A stretch of 39,334 nt of DNA. Source: Actinomycetota bacterium. GTDB taxonomy: Bacteria; Actinomycetota; Acidimicrobiia; Spongiisociales; UBA5794. This document shows positions 8,516 through 16,113 of this stretch, piece after piece. Within the stretch, counting starts at the first letter, position 1. Each line of letters begins with the position of its first letter. A model generated the notes under the pieces. The model saw only the letters and a program-made list of their open reading frames with translations. It was not told the origin of the DNA and ran no database searches. A program made the translations under genes and the position numbers. The stretch is taken from the NCBI GenBank assembly GCA_030123765.1, contig JASJXX010000014.1:1-39334 (forward strand), in the 5' to 3' direction.

Positions 8516-9060
8516 TCAGACCGCCACCGCTTCGGCGACGAGCTCCACCGCCCTCACCGCCGTCTCGCGTGTGGTGCGCTGGCTGAGGAACGCGAGGCGC
8601 ACAACGAAGCGGCCGTTAATCGTTGTACTCGACACGTGCACCTCCCCCGAAGCGTTCAGGTACTCAAGGATCTGCCGTGACACCTCGTCTCCTTCGCTCG
8701 ACCGGAAGGCCACGACCGACAACTCGGGCACACACGCAAGCTCCACTCGTTTCGTCGCTTGGATCTCTTGCGCGGTCCACTGCGCGAGGTCGAGCATGGA
8801 GTCGAGCGTCTCACGGAACCGGGCGACGCCGTGAAGATGGAGCGGTAGCCACACTGAGAGCCCCCGGCTCGGTCGGGTGAGTTCAGGACCGAGAGCGAAG
8901 TAGTGCGGCAGCTCCTGGTCGGCAACGTCCTGCATGTAGGCACCGTGGCCTTCGTGCGCCTCCACAGCACTTTCCTCTCTCGCACCAGGAGGCCCCCAAC
9001 GCCGAAGGGCAGGAAGAGCGACTTGCGTGCATCGCCCGTGATCGAATCTGACTTCGCATA
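8516..9060 (-). pseudogene. C-terminal remnant of a group II PLP-dependent decarboxylase, frameshifted
   Basis: The translated segment matches the C-terminal half of the aromatic-amino-acid/glutamate decarboxylase family. The cofactor-lysine region DSITGDARKSLFLPFG, then GVGGLLVRER, lies in one frame (about 9060-8965). It continues after a frameshift near 8962-8964 as EAHEGHGAYMQDVADQELPH and on to the normal C-terminus ending at 8516. Restoring one G in the GG run there gives a continuous reading. Homology stops abruptly upstream of the lysine region. The N-terminal part of the same family sits at 9960-10290 on the same strand, across an inserted membrane-protein gene. The product cannot be a working enzyme. 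Confidence 0.78.
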
Positions 9061-9121
9061 ATTCCTTAGGTGTGGACTACGCATAACGCTCATAATCGGT
9101 TAGCATTGGACTACGGAATTA
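9059..9121. repeat. AT-richer segment with nested inverted and direct repeats
   Basis: TAATTCC (9059-9065) and its inverse GGAATTA (9115-9121) flank a segment holding the direct repeat TGGACTACG at 9073-9081 and 9107-9115. The stretch is visibly less GC-rich than its neighbours. It lies exactly where decarboxylase homology stops and just upstream of the inserted membrane-protein gene, so it could be a junction or a regulatory region. A TAGCAT hexamer (9101-9106) could act as -10. Confidence 0.45.
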
Positions 9122-9174
9122 GAAGTGGCTTGTAAATAGCACACGTCACGACACAAGAAATGAGGAAAGAGCCC

Positions 9175-9882
9175 ATGAAAAACCGACTCCGCAAGCTAGG
9201 GATCGTGATGATCGCATTCGGCGTCATATTCGCTGGCTCCGGGATCTTCGCGTTCACCCAGGTTCAGGCTGGCAACGCTTCGCTAGAAGCGTTCAGCACG
9301 GCGCAGAACGTGATCCTCCAGTACAACGATGATGGCGAGCTTATCGATCGCGGATCAACCGAGACAGCTGCGGCGATCCTGTCGCTACTCGAAGACGACT
9401 GGGCCTACCCGGTCCGCGCGAGCGAACTCGATCCGGCCGATCCACTCGTCAACACCGCGACTGAGTACATGTATCAGATGGCAGTTATCGGCTACCACGT
9501 CCTGCATGGCACTCAGACGGTTGTTCTCACCGAGGCAGTCGAGTACGAAGGCGAGACATTCGCAGCCGGTGCACACGAGTTCGCGATCGACGGCCGCTAC
9601 TGGACCGACTTCGACCGCAGGCACCCCCTCGAGGGCCCGGCGCGAAGCCAGGCGTGGAGCGGAACCGTCCACGGACTGTTCGGTGAACTCGGCGTCGGGA
9701 CGGTAACGGCGTCGACACTGCAGCTCGGCCTCGGCGTGAGCGCGCTGCTGTTCGGCATGGGTCTCACGATCATGATCCTCGGCACGGGCCTCTTCTGGGT
9801 CGGTGCAGCGAAGGAGGAAGATCTACTGCCACTGCCGCTCCCCGCTGAGGAGACTCGCATGCAGGATCCCGTCAGCGTCTAA
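9175..9882 (+). CDS. Membrane protein of unknown function (two predicted TM helices)
   Basis: I do not recognise a named family. The protein has 235 residues from ATG 9175, preferred over ATG 9160 because AGGAAAG lies 5 nt upstream. A basic N-terminus (KNRLRKLG) leads into a hydrophobic helix (about residues 7-29). A soluble region of roughly 150 residues follows, presumably outside the cytoplasm. It is acidic, rich in Tyr and Thr, and contains YHVLHGTQTVVL. A second helix (about 183-210) then leads to a short acidic tail. The gene sits between the two halves of a broken decarboxylase gene and reads against them. It is followed by a strong terminator, so it behaves as a self-contained transcription unit. 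Function unknown. Confidence 0.7.
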   Translation: MKNRLRKLGIVMIAFGVIFAGSGIFAFTQVQAGNASLEAFSTAQNVILQYNDDGELIDRGSTETAAAILSLLEDDWAYPVRASELDPADPLVNTATEYMYQMAVIGYHVLHGTQTVVLTEAVEYEGETFAAGAHEFAIDGRYWTDFDRRHPLEGPARSQAWSGTVHGLFGELGVGTVTASTLQLGLGVSALLFGMGLTIMILGTGLFWVGAAKEEDLLPLPLPAEETRMQDPVSV

Positions 9883-9904
9883 TGCCAGAGTAGTCAATCA
9901 ACTG

Positions 9905-9938
9905 AAACGGAGAGGTCACGACTGTGACCTCTCCGTTT
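9905..9938 (+). terminator. Strong hairpin terminator after the membrane-protein gene
   Basis: A perfect 15-bp stem (AAACGGAGAGGTCAC and its complement) with a GACT loop ends in TTT, followed by CTCG. It starts 22 nt after the stop codon of the membrane-protein gene. Because of the terminal A and T runs it may also work for transcription from the opposite strand. Confidence 0.85.
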
Positions 9939-9959
9939 CTCGCGCTGTCGACGGCAGTA

Positions 9960-10290
9960 GCGCGATCCGAGGGGTCGCAGGCGTATACCGGTTCGTCGCG
10001 GTAGCAAGGAAGGAGCCGAGCGCCGAGGCGAAGAGCCCACCCGTCGGGATGTAGGAGAGGAAGCCGCCCGAGGCTGTGTCGAACCCGGTGTCGATAGCCG
10101 CGTCAAGCCTCGCGAGCAGCGGGCCGAGTGCGCCTCCGGCCCCTGGCGGCGGGGAGAGAAGAGACGCGATCAGTTCCCGGTCAGGTGGGGGCGACGACAT
10201 CCGCGCATCGACACGTGCATCGAGGAAACGGTCGATGAATTCCACGACCGCGCTGCTCAGCAGAGCCCGCTGCTCCGCGTCTGGCTCCAT
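9960..10290 (-). pseudogene. N-terminal remnant of a group II PLP-dependent decarboxylase
   Basis: Reading from ATG 10290 the segment gives a leader helix (VVEFIDRFLDARVDAR), then a PPP-rich loop and GGFLSYIPTGGLFASALGSF followed by LATATNRYT, the characteristic N-terminal part of aromatic-amino-acid decarboxylase-like proteins. Family resemblance ends near 9960-9975. The frame then runs into the terminator hairpin and stops at 9916. Roughly 190 residues of the middle of the enzyme, including most of the cofactor-binding fold, are absent between this piece and the remnant at 8516-9060. The two are best read as one former gene. Confidence 0.75.
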
Positions 10291-10373
10291 CGGTACGCCG
10301 GGACCCGGCTCTGCTGTTGGAACCACGACACCGTAGCGCCTGCACACCGGCAGTGACGCAGACCTGGTTCCCG

Positions 10374-10379
10374 TACCCT
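10374..10379 (+). promoter_or_regulatory. -10 element of the ABC-F gene, leaderless type
   Basis: TACCCT ends 6 nt before ATG 10386. This supports that start over an in-frame upstream codon at 10317, which would overlap the divergent decarboxylase remnant. Confidence 0.5.
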
Positions 10380-10385
10380 GGCTCC

Positions 10386-12131
10386 ATGCACCTACTGAGC
10401 CTTGAGCGTGTCACGAAAGCGTTCCCGGAGAACCCGGTACTCGACGACATCTCCATGGGGATCTCCGCTGGCGAGCGCATCGGGGTCATCGGCCGCAACG
10501 GCTCGGGCAAATCGACCTTGCTCGGCATCATCGCGGGGACCGAAGAGCCCGACGGTGGCACCATCGTGCGATCCAGAGGTCTTCGTGTTGCAGCCCTTGA
10601 TCAGAACCCTGTCTTTCACGCCGACGCGACGGTCGGCGACGCGCTCGGCGACGCGCGCCGCACGATCGCTCTTGCTGACCGACTCGGTCTCACCGATCTC
10701 GACGCCCTCTGCTCGACGCTCTCAGGCGGCATGCAGAAGCGCCTCGCCCTCGCGCTCACCCTCGCCACGGAATGCGACATTCTCATCCTGGACGAACCCA
10801 CGAACCACCTCGACGTCGACAGCATCGACTGGCTCGAGGATCACCTCAGCAGCCGGAGAGAGGCCCTCCTCCTCGTGACCCACGACCGGTACCTCCTGGA
10901 CCACGTCGTGAACCGCATCATCGAAGTCCACGACCAGGCACTCTTCTCACATCGAGGAACGTACGAGGACTATCTCGAAGCAGCAGCAACGCGCGAGGCA
11001 CAACAGGCTGTGGCCGAGCACCGCAGGCAGCAGCGCATCAAGACGGAACTCGCCTGGCTGCGCCGCTCCCCTAAGGCACGCACTTCCAAGTCCCGCCATC
11101 GAGTGAAGAAGGCCACAGAGCTCATCGAGCAGCAGCGACGACCGGAACGTCAGCAACTCTCGATCGATCTGCCGTCCCGACGCATCGGGTCGAAAGTCGT
11201 CAACCTCCACAACGTCGGCAAGCAGTACAGCGACCGGTGGGTGTTGCGTCACGTCGACTACAAACTTCACCCCGACGCCCGCGTCGGGATCGTCGGCCCG
11301 AACGGTTCAGGCAAGACGACGCTGCTGCGGCTCATCGCGGAGCGCATCGAACCCGACGAGGGGAAGGTCACGACGGGTTCAACGATCCACTACGGCTGGT
11401 ACGGGCAGGATCCCAGACCGATCCCTGCCCACACGAGAGTGCACGCGGCGGTGCGTGAGCACCTCGACGAAGTACTCCTCGAGAGCGGCATCAAGGTCTC
11501 CGGCACACAGATGCTCGAACGGTTCCAGTTCACGAGGGAGCAGCAACAGTCCGAGGTCGGAGACCTCTCAGGGGGCGAGCGGCGGCGCCTCGAACTCCTC
11601 CTCACTCTCATGGAGGCCCCGAACCTGCTCCTCATGGACGAACCGACGAACGACCTCGACCTTGAGACGCTCAACGTCCTGGAGGAGTACCTCGACGCGT
11701 GGAGAGGTGCGCTCGTTGTGGCGAGCCACGACCGGTACTTCCTCGACCGGGTCTGCACAGACATCTTCTCCATCGAACCGGACGGGTCGGTGCGCCACCA
11801 CCCGGGCGGATGGTCCGCGTACCGCGCACTCAGCCAGGAGTTCTCACCACAGTCGTCGCGGAAGCCACCCTCCGCGAAAGCAAGAGCGAGGCAGCGACGA
11901 ACCAGGCTCACGTACAACGACGAGCGGGAACTCGCACTGCTCACGAAGCGCATCCCGCAGCTCGACAAGCAGAGGACCGCGCTCACAAGTGCCCTCGATG
12001 CCGCCGCGGGAGAGTACGAACGCACGGTCGACCTGTCGGGGGAGCTCGCCGGCGTGCTCGAAGAACTTGACGACTCGGAGACCCGCTGGCTAGAACTCAC
12101 CGAGAAATCTGAACGGCTCTCCGACAGTTGA
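10386..12131 (+). CDS. ABC-F family ATPase (Uup-like)
   Basis: This 581-residue soluble protein has two ABC ATPase domains and no membrane segment, the layout of ABC-F translation factors. Domain 1 has Walker A GRNGSGKST (36-44), signature LSGGMQKR and Walker B ILILDEPTNHLD. Domain 2 has GPNGSGKTT, LSGGERRR and LLLMDEPTNDLD. Between them lies a basic linker (RRSPKARTSKSRHRVKK), the ABC-F hallmark that reaches into the ribosome. The C-terminal ~75 residues form a charged coiled-coil tail beginning RLTYNDERELALL, close to the Uup C-terminal domain. The probable role is resolving stalled or structured states on the ribosome, or binding branched DNA as reported for Uup. Antibiotic resistance cannot be concluded. 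It converges with the SDR gene, leaving a 13-nt gap. Confidence 0.9.
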   Translation: MHLLSLERVTKAFPENPVLDDISMGISAGERIGVIGRNGSGKSTLLGIIAGTEEPDGGTIVRSRGLRVAALDQNPVFHADATVGDALGDARRTIALADRLGLTDLDALCSTLSGGMQKRLALALTLATECDILILDEPTNHLDVDSIDWLEDHLSSRREALLLVTHDRYLLDHVVNRIIEVHDQALFSHRGTYEDYLEAAATREAQQAVAEHRRQQRIKTELAWLRRSPKARTSKSRHRVKKATELIEQQRRPERQQLSIDLPSRRIGSKVVNLHNVGKQYSDRWVLRHVDYKLHPDARVGIVGPNGSGKTTLLRLIAERIEPDEGKVTTGSTIHYGWYGQDPRPIPAHTRVHAAVREHLDEVLLESGIKVSGTQMLERFQFTREQQQSEVGDLSGGERRRLELLLTLMEAPNLLLMDEPTNDLDLETLNVLEEYLDAWRGALVVASHDRYFLDRVCTDIFSIEPDGSVRHHPGGWSAYRALSQEFSPQSSRKPPSAKARARQRRTRLTYNDERELALLTKRIPQLDKQRTALTSALDAAAGEYERTVDLSGELAGVLEELDDSETRWLELTEKSERLSDS

Positions 12132-12144
12132 GCCTTGCAGCTCC

Positions 12145-12957
12145 CTACCTGTCGAACTCTGAACGGAGCGACCGAACCATCATCCGCTCGTAGCAACTCG
12201 GAGAGATCATCACCATGACCCGGGCGAGATGCCCGAACAGGCCGATGACAGCGGTCCGGCGTCTCCGCTCGACCGCGCGGTAGATCCGGTCGGCGACATC
12301 CTCCGGCGATGCCTGCCTGCCTATGCGCGACTGGGGGTGGTCCGCCAGCGCCCCATCCCCGCCGATCGCCCGATCCTGCATCTTCGTGTCGATGAATGCC
12401 GGGGCGATGATGGTGATATCGACGCCGGCCGGCCGGAGCTCGGCCCGCAACGTATCGAAGAGCCCGTGGAGCGCATGCTTGGATCCCGCGTACCCGGTGC
12501 GGCCGAGCACGGGGGCGAACCCGGCAACGGAGGACACCACAGCGATCGCCCCCCTGCGTTCAATGAGGAAGGGGAGCGCGGCCTTCGTGACATTCACTGC
12601 ACTGAAATAGTTGACCTCCATCACCCTGCGAATCACCGCGGGATCGGTCTCGGAGAACGGCGAACGGTGCGTCATCCCCGCATTGTTGATGAGCACATCA
12701 ACCCCTCCGAAGCGGTCCACCACCGCAGCGATGGCTTCGTTGCACGCGGCGGCGTCCGTGAGGTCACAGACGAGGGGGAGAGCGTGAACGAATGTGTCGG
12801 CGACTGCACTCAGACGCTGCCCGTCAATGTCGAGGAGGGCGACTCGTGCGCCGGACCGGTCGAATCGGCGTGCGACCGCAGCACCGAGCCCTCCCGCTGC
12901 GCCAGTCACGACAACGACCGCGCCCGTCAGGTCACGCTTCGGCACGGTCGGCGCCAC
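12145..12957 (-). CDS. Short-chain dehydrogenase/reductase
   Basis: This 270-residue classical SDR oxidoreductase has the cofactor motif TGAAGGLG (18-25), D43 after the second strand (LLDIDGQR, suggesting NAD(H) preference), NNAG (91-94) and the catalytic set S143, Y156 and K160 (SSVAGF, then YAGSK). The C-terminus is extended, with a hydrophobic stretch (GLFGHLARVMVMI) and a basic end seen in SDRs that act on lipids or steroids. The substrate is unknown. The start is GTG. The gene is divergent from the hydrolase-remnant/DDN unit, with about 90 nt between them. Confidence 0.88.
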   Translation of the reverse strand: MAPTVPKRDLTGAVVVVTGAAGGLGAAVARRFDRSGARVALLDIDGQRLSAVADTFVHALPLVCDLTDAAACNEAIAAVVDRFGGVDVLINNAGMTHRSPFSETDPAVIRRVMEVNYFSAVNVTKAALPFLIERRGAIAVVSSVAGFAPVLGRTGYAGSKHALHGLFDTLRAELRPAGVDITIIAPAFIDTKMQDRAIGGDGALADHPQSRIGRQASPEDVADRIYRAVERRRRTAVIGLFGHLARVMVMISPSCYERMMVRSLRSEFDR

Positions 12958-13048
12958 GACAAGAGATACAGAGCATCACAGGACGGTCAGCATACCGAAC
13001 CGGGCCCGTCCTGCTGCAACGGCACTGCACGGCGGGTGTCGTCGATCC

Positions 13049-13410
13049 ATGGATCTCAAGGTCATCGTGACCGAACCGAAGGAGGCTCTCAAGCCGACAC
13101 CGATCGTGTTCGTGCACGGAGCCTGGCACGGAGCCTGGTGCTGAACCGAGCACTTCACCGAGTACTTCGCCGACCACGGATACACCTCCCATGCGCTTGA
13201 TCTGCGAGGTCACGGAGCGTCCGCAACCCCGTGCTCGTCCTGGGAGCGAGCAACGACGCCCTGTTCAGCCCGGCGGAGATCCGCGCTACAGCCCGCGCCT
13301 ACGGCACGGAGGCTGTCATCGTCGACGGCATGGGCCACGATATGATGCTCGAACGTGACTGGCAGGTGCCAGCAGCAGCCATCGTTGAGTGGATCGAAGG
13401 AGACCTATGA
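13049..13410 (+). pseudogene. Alpha/beta-hydrolase remnant
   Basis: The N-terminal piece reads IVFVHGAWHGAWC, the oxyanion-hole HG region, then a TGA stop where the family has Trp, and continues in frame as TEHFTEYFADHGYTSHALDL then RGHGAS. At about 13222 the reading shifts to another frame with PVLVLGASNDALFSPAEI and later VDGMGHDMML, the regions that carry the catalytic Asp and His. The whole middle, including the nucleophile elbow (GxSxG), is missing. The gene therefore has a nonsense mutation, an internal deletion and a frameshift. Its old stop overlaps the ATG of the next gene (ATGA), which suggests that the two were once translated together. Confidence 0.78.
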
Positions 13411-13820
13411 GCAACAGGGCAGTGAAGTGGTTCTCGACGCTGCACACCGTCATGTACCGCACGACGCGGGGCCGCATCGGCCACAGGCTCGCCGCTAACG
13501 ACATGCTGCTCCTCACCACGACCGGGCACAAGACGGGGGCCAAGCACACGGTCCCGCTGCTCTACCTCCACAGCGGCGACGATCTCGTCGTGATTGCCTC
13601 CTACGGCGGCAAGCCGAACCATCCAACCTGGTACCAGAACCTTCTCGCCAACCCACGAGCGTCCGTGCAGATCCTCGGGAAGCGCCGGCAGGTGGAGGCC
13701 ACAACGATGATCTCGAGGGAGCGTCGTGAGTGGTGGCCCCAGATCGTCGAGGCGTACGGGGACTACGCCGTGTACCAGTCCAGAACCACTCGCAAGATAC
13801 CCGTCGTCTGGCTGAGGTAG
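13407..13820 (+). CDS. F420-dependent nitroreductase/quinone reductase-like (DDN/DUF385) protein
   Basis: This 137-residue protein is of the DDN family, small split-barrel proteins that bind deazaflavin F420 in actinobacteria and reduce quinones or nitro compounds. Diagnostic features are LLTTTGHKTGAKHTVPLLYL, the following VVIASYGGKPNHPTWYQNL and NPRASVQI, with a conserved Trp/Tyr region at the end. ATG 13407 has the ribosome site AAGGAGA immediately upstream; a longer reading from 13389 runs through that site. The gene sits behind a decayed hydrolase gene whose stop overlaps its start. The substrate is unknown. Confidence 0.87.
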   Translation: MSNRAVKWFSTLHTVMYRTTRGRIGHRLAANDMLLLTTTGHKTGAKHTVPLLYLHSGDDLVVIASYGGKPNHPTWYQNLLANPRASVQILGKRRQVEATTMISRERREWWPQIVEAYGDYAVYQSRTTRKIPVVWLR

Positions 13821-13896
13821 GCAGCGGGCTCTCCGCAGCTAATCGGCGTCGAGTGCGCCACGCGGCACGATCATCCTCCGCCAGGCTATCCTCGTG

Positions 13897-14082
13897 TTGC
13901 TCCCGGGGAAATCCCCGGGTACAGCATGACGAGCGAAGTCCGGTGAGATCCCGGCACTGTCCCGCAACTGTGATGCCTTCCGGCTAGTCAGGTCGCCTCC
14001 TGATGCTGTAGCGATACAGCGTCACGGAGGAGGACGTCACATCCAAGGCAGGCCACGGTAGATCCTCCACCGAAGGAGGATC
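13897..14082 (+). promoter_or_regulatory. Cobalamin riboswitch with Shine-Dalgarno-sequestering hairpin
   Basis: The conserved cobalamin core is visible: CCGGTGAGATCCCGG, then CTGTCCCGCAACTGTGATG and the B12-box-like AGTCAGGTCGCCTCCTGATG. A 5' hairpin (CCCGGGGA/TCCCCGGG, 13902-13919) and a GCGA-loop hairpin (14005-14020) flank the core. The expression platform pairs GATCCTCC (14061-14068) with GGAGGATC (14075-14082), which hides the ribosome site of the first gene. An upstream GGAGGAGGA (14026-14034) could take the same TCCTCC and free it. Control is therefore probably translational. A TATCCT hexamer at 13887-13892 is the likely -10. Confidence 0.9.
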
Positions 14083-14088
14083 CATTCC

Positions 14089-15072
14089 GTGAAACGCCTA
14101 TCCACCCTCGTCGCCGTGCTGGCGCTCGTCGCCGCGGCATGCGGAGGGGAGACGGTCGACACGACCGCTGTCCCACAAGCGCAGAGCACTACTTCCCCGA
14201 CGGTTGCTCCAGCCACGACAACGACCGAAGCCCCTGACGACGGGTTCCCGGTCACCGTGTCAGCCGCGAACGGTGACGTCATCCTCGAAGAGCGCCCCGT
14301 GAGCATCGTCTCCATATCCCCGACTGCGACGGAGATGATCTTCGCGATCGGTGCGGGCGATCAAGTTGTCGCCGTCGACGCGTACTCGTACTACCCGCCA
14401 GAGACACCGGTGACGGACCTCAGCGGATGGCAGCCGAACATTGAAGCTATCGCTTCCTACGAGCCAGATCTCGTGGTGACCTCTGGCGACCCTGACGGCC
14501 TGATCGAAGCCCTGACGACGCTCGGCGTCCCCGTTCTGCTGGTGCCCGCCGCAGCTACCTTCGATGACGTCTACACGCAGATCGAGCAGCTCGGAGCGGC
14601 GACAGGGAACGTCGGCAGCGCTGCGGAGCTCGTCGCGCAGATGCAGAGCGAGATCGCGGAGATCGTTGCCGGGCTCCCTGACTTCGCAACCGCTCCCACG
14701 TACTACCACGAGCTCAGCCCGGATCTCTACTCAGCAACGTCACTGACCTTCATCGGCACCGTGTACTCCACGCTCGGTCTCATCAACATCGCAGACGAAG
14801 CCGATCTCGACGGCTTCGGATACCCCCAGCTCTCCGCCGAATGGATCCTTGACCAGGACCCGGATTTCATCTTTCTTGCCGACGCCAAATGCTGCGGCGC
14901 TTCGCCGGAGTCGGTGAGCGAGCGTCCGGGCTGGGACGGCCTGAGCGCGGTCATCAACGGGCGGGTCGTTGTCCTTGACGACGACATCGCCTCGCGGTGG
15001 GGCCCGCGCATCGTTGAGTATCTGCGTTCCGTCGCGGCTGTCGTCGGGGCTCTAGAAACGTCAGATTCCTGA
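14089..15072 (+). CDS. btuF: Corrinoid ABC transporter substrate-binding lipoprotein (BtuF-like)
   Basis: This 327-residue class III periplasmic-binding-type lipoprotein has a signal peptide ending in AAAC with lipid-modified C18, then a Thr/Ser/Pro-rich linker to about residue 47. The mature domain has the BtuF/FecB layout: VSISPTATEMIFAIGAGDQV near the start of lobe 1, PNIEAIASYEPDLVV, a long backbone helix, and the lobe 2 motif QLSAEWILDQDPDFIFLAD. The GTG start is preceded by AAGGAGGA, which lies inside the riboswitch hairpin, so it is the directly controlled gene of the operon. Riboswitch and neighbours argue for a corrinoid rather than a siderophore. Confidence 0.88.
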   Translation: MKRLSTLVAVLALVAAACGGETVDTTAVPQAQSTTSPTVAPATTTTEAPDDGFPVTVSAANGDVILEERPVSIVSISPTATEMIFAIGAGDQVVAVDAYSYYPPETPVTDLSGWQPNIEAIASYEPDLVVTSGDPDGLIEALTTLGVPVLLVPAAATFDDVYTQIEQLGAATGNVGSAAELVAQMQSEIAEIVAGLPDFATAPTYYHELSPDLYSATSLTFIGTVYSTLGLINIADEADLDGFGYPQLSAEWILDQDPDFIFLADAKCCGASPESVSERPGWDGLSAVINGRVVVLDDDIASRWGPRIVEYLRSVAAVVGALETSDS

Positions 15073-16113
15073 GTGAGAGAGGAGCCCCGCTCCAGCTATC
15101 TGCCCCTACGGTGGCTGCTGGCAGGTGTGCTCACGCTCATCGGGGCGGGGCTCTTCAGTATCCTCAACGGTCCCATAAGTATCGGAGCCGCCGATGTCTT
15201 CAAGGAGATAGCCAGTCAGGTGTTCGGGGTCACGGTCACTACCGGCCTCACCGAACTCCAGTCGTCAATCCTCACCGACATCCGCCTGCCCCGTGTCGTT
15301 CTCGGCATGATCGCGGGCGGGACGCTCGCCGTTGCCGGTGGCGCCTACCAGGGTGTCTTCCGAAACCCTCTCGCGGACCCGTGGCTCCTCGGAGTCGCGG
15401 CAGGTGCCGGACTCGGCGCCACCCTCGCTATCTCAGGGGTCGGCGCACTCTCCCTGGCACTCCTTCCGCTCGCTGCATTCATCGGCGCACTCGGTGGCGT
15501 CGCACTCACCTACTTCGTGGGGCACTCGCTCAGCGCGGGCCGTACCTCGACGACGCTGATCCTCGCCGGTGTCGCCGTCGCATCGTTCCTGACAGCGCTC
15601 CAGACCTATGTGCAGCAGCGAAACAGCGAGACGCTGCGTGAGGTGTATTCGTGGATCCTTGGCGGCCTTCAAACTGCCTCATGGCGCGAGGTACGGCTGA
15701 TTCTGCCGTACGTGATCGTTTCTGTAGGTGTCGTGCTCTTCCATGGTCGCCTCCTTGACGTCCTCTCCGTCGGCGACGACGAGGCGGCGGCACTCGGCGT
15801 CAACGTCTCCCGAGTACGCCTCACGGTGGTCGTTTTCGCAACCCTCGGCACGGCAGCGGTGGTGGCGGTGACAGGCTTGATCGGGTTCGTCGGCATCATC
15901 GTCCCTCACGCCGTTCGGCTCGTCGCCGGTTCGAGTTACCGTCGACTGCTGGTTCTCTCCACGCTGTTCGGTGCCTCGTTCCTGGTCCTCGCCGACGTAC
16001 TCGCACGGACCGTTGCCGCGCCGGCTGAACTGCCGATCGGTGTGATCACCGCCTTCGCCGGGGCGCCCTTCTTCGCGATGATCCTGCGCCGTTCGAAAGG
16101 CGGCACTCTGTGA
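15073..16113 (+). CDS. btuC: Corrinoid ABC transporter permease (FecCD/BtuC family)
   Basis: This 346-residue permease of the FecCD family has about ten hydrophobic helices. Recognisable segments are ILTDIRLPRVVLGMIAGGTL with AVAGGAYQGVFRNPLADPWL, the coupling region DEAAALGVNVSRVR, and FVGIIVPHAVRLVAGSSYR near the C-terminus. The GTG start directly follows the stop of the binding-protein gene (TGAGTG). It forms the membrane part of the corrinoid importer as a homodimer. Confidence 0.9.
   Translation: MREEPRSSYLPLRWLLAGVLTLIGAGLFSILNGPISIGAADVFKEIASQVFGVTVTTGLTELQSSILTDIRLPRVVLGMIAGGTLAVAGGAYQGVFRNPLADPWLLGVAAGAGLGATLAISGVGALSLALLPLAAFIGALGGVALTYFVGHSLSAGRTSTTLILAGVAVASFLTALQTYVQQRNSETLREVYSWILGGLQTASWREVRLILPYVIVSVGVVLFHGRLLDVLSVGDDEAAALGVNVSRVRLTVVVFATLGTAAVVAVTGLIGFVGIIVPHAVRLVAGSSYRRLLVLSTLFGASFLVLADVLARTVAAPAELPIGVITAFAGAPFFAMILRRSKGGTL

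Noticed and set aside
13137-13147. TGA in the hydrolase frame as a recoded Trp or selenocysteine codon
   Set aside because: TGA ends many other genes here, no selenocysteine structure is visible, and the same gene also has an internal deletion and a frameshift, so simple decay explains it.
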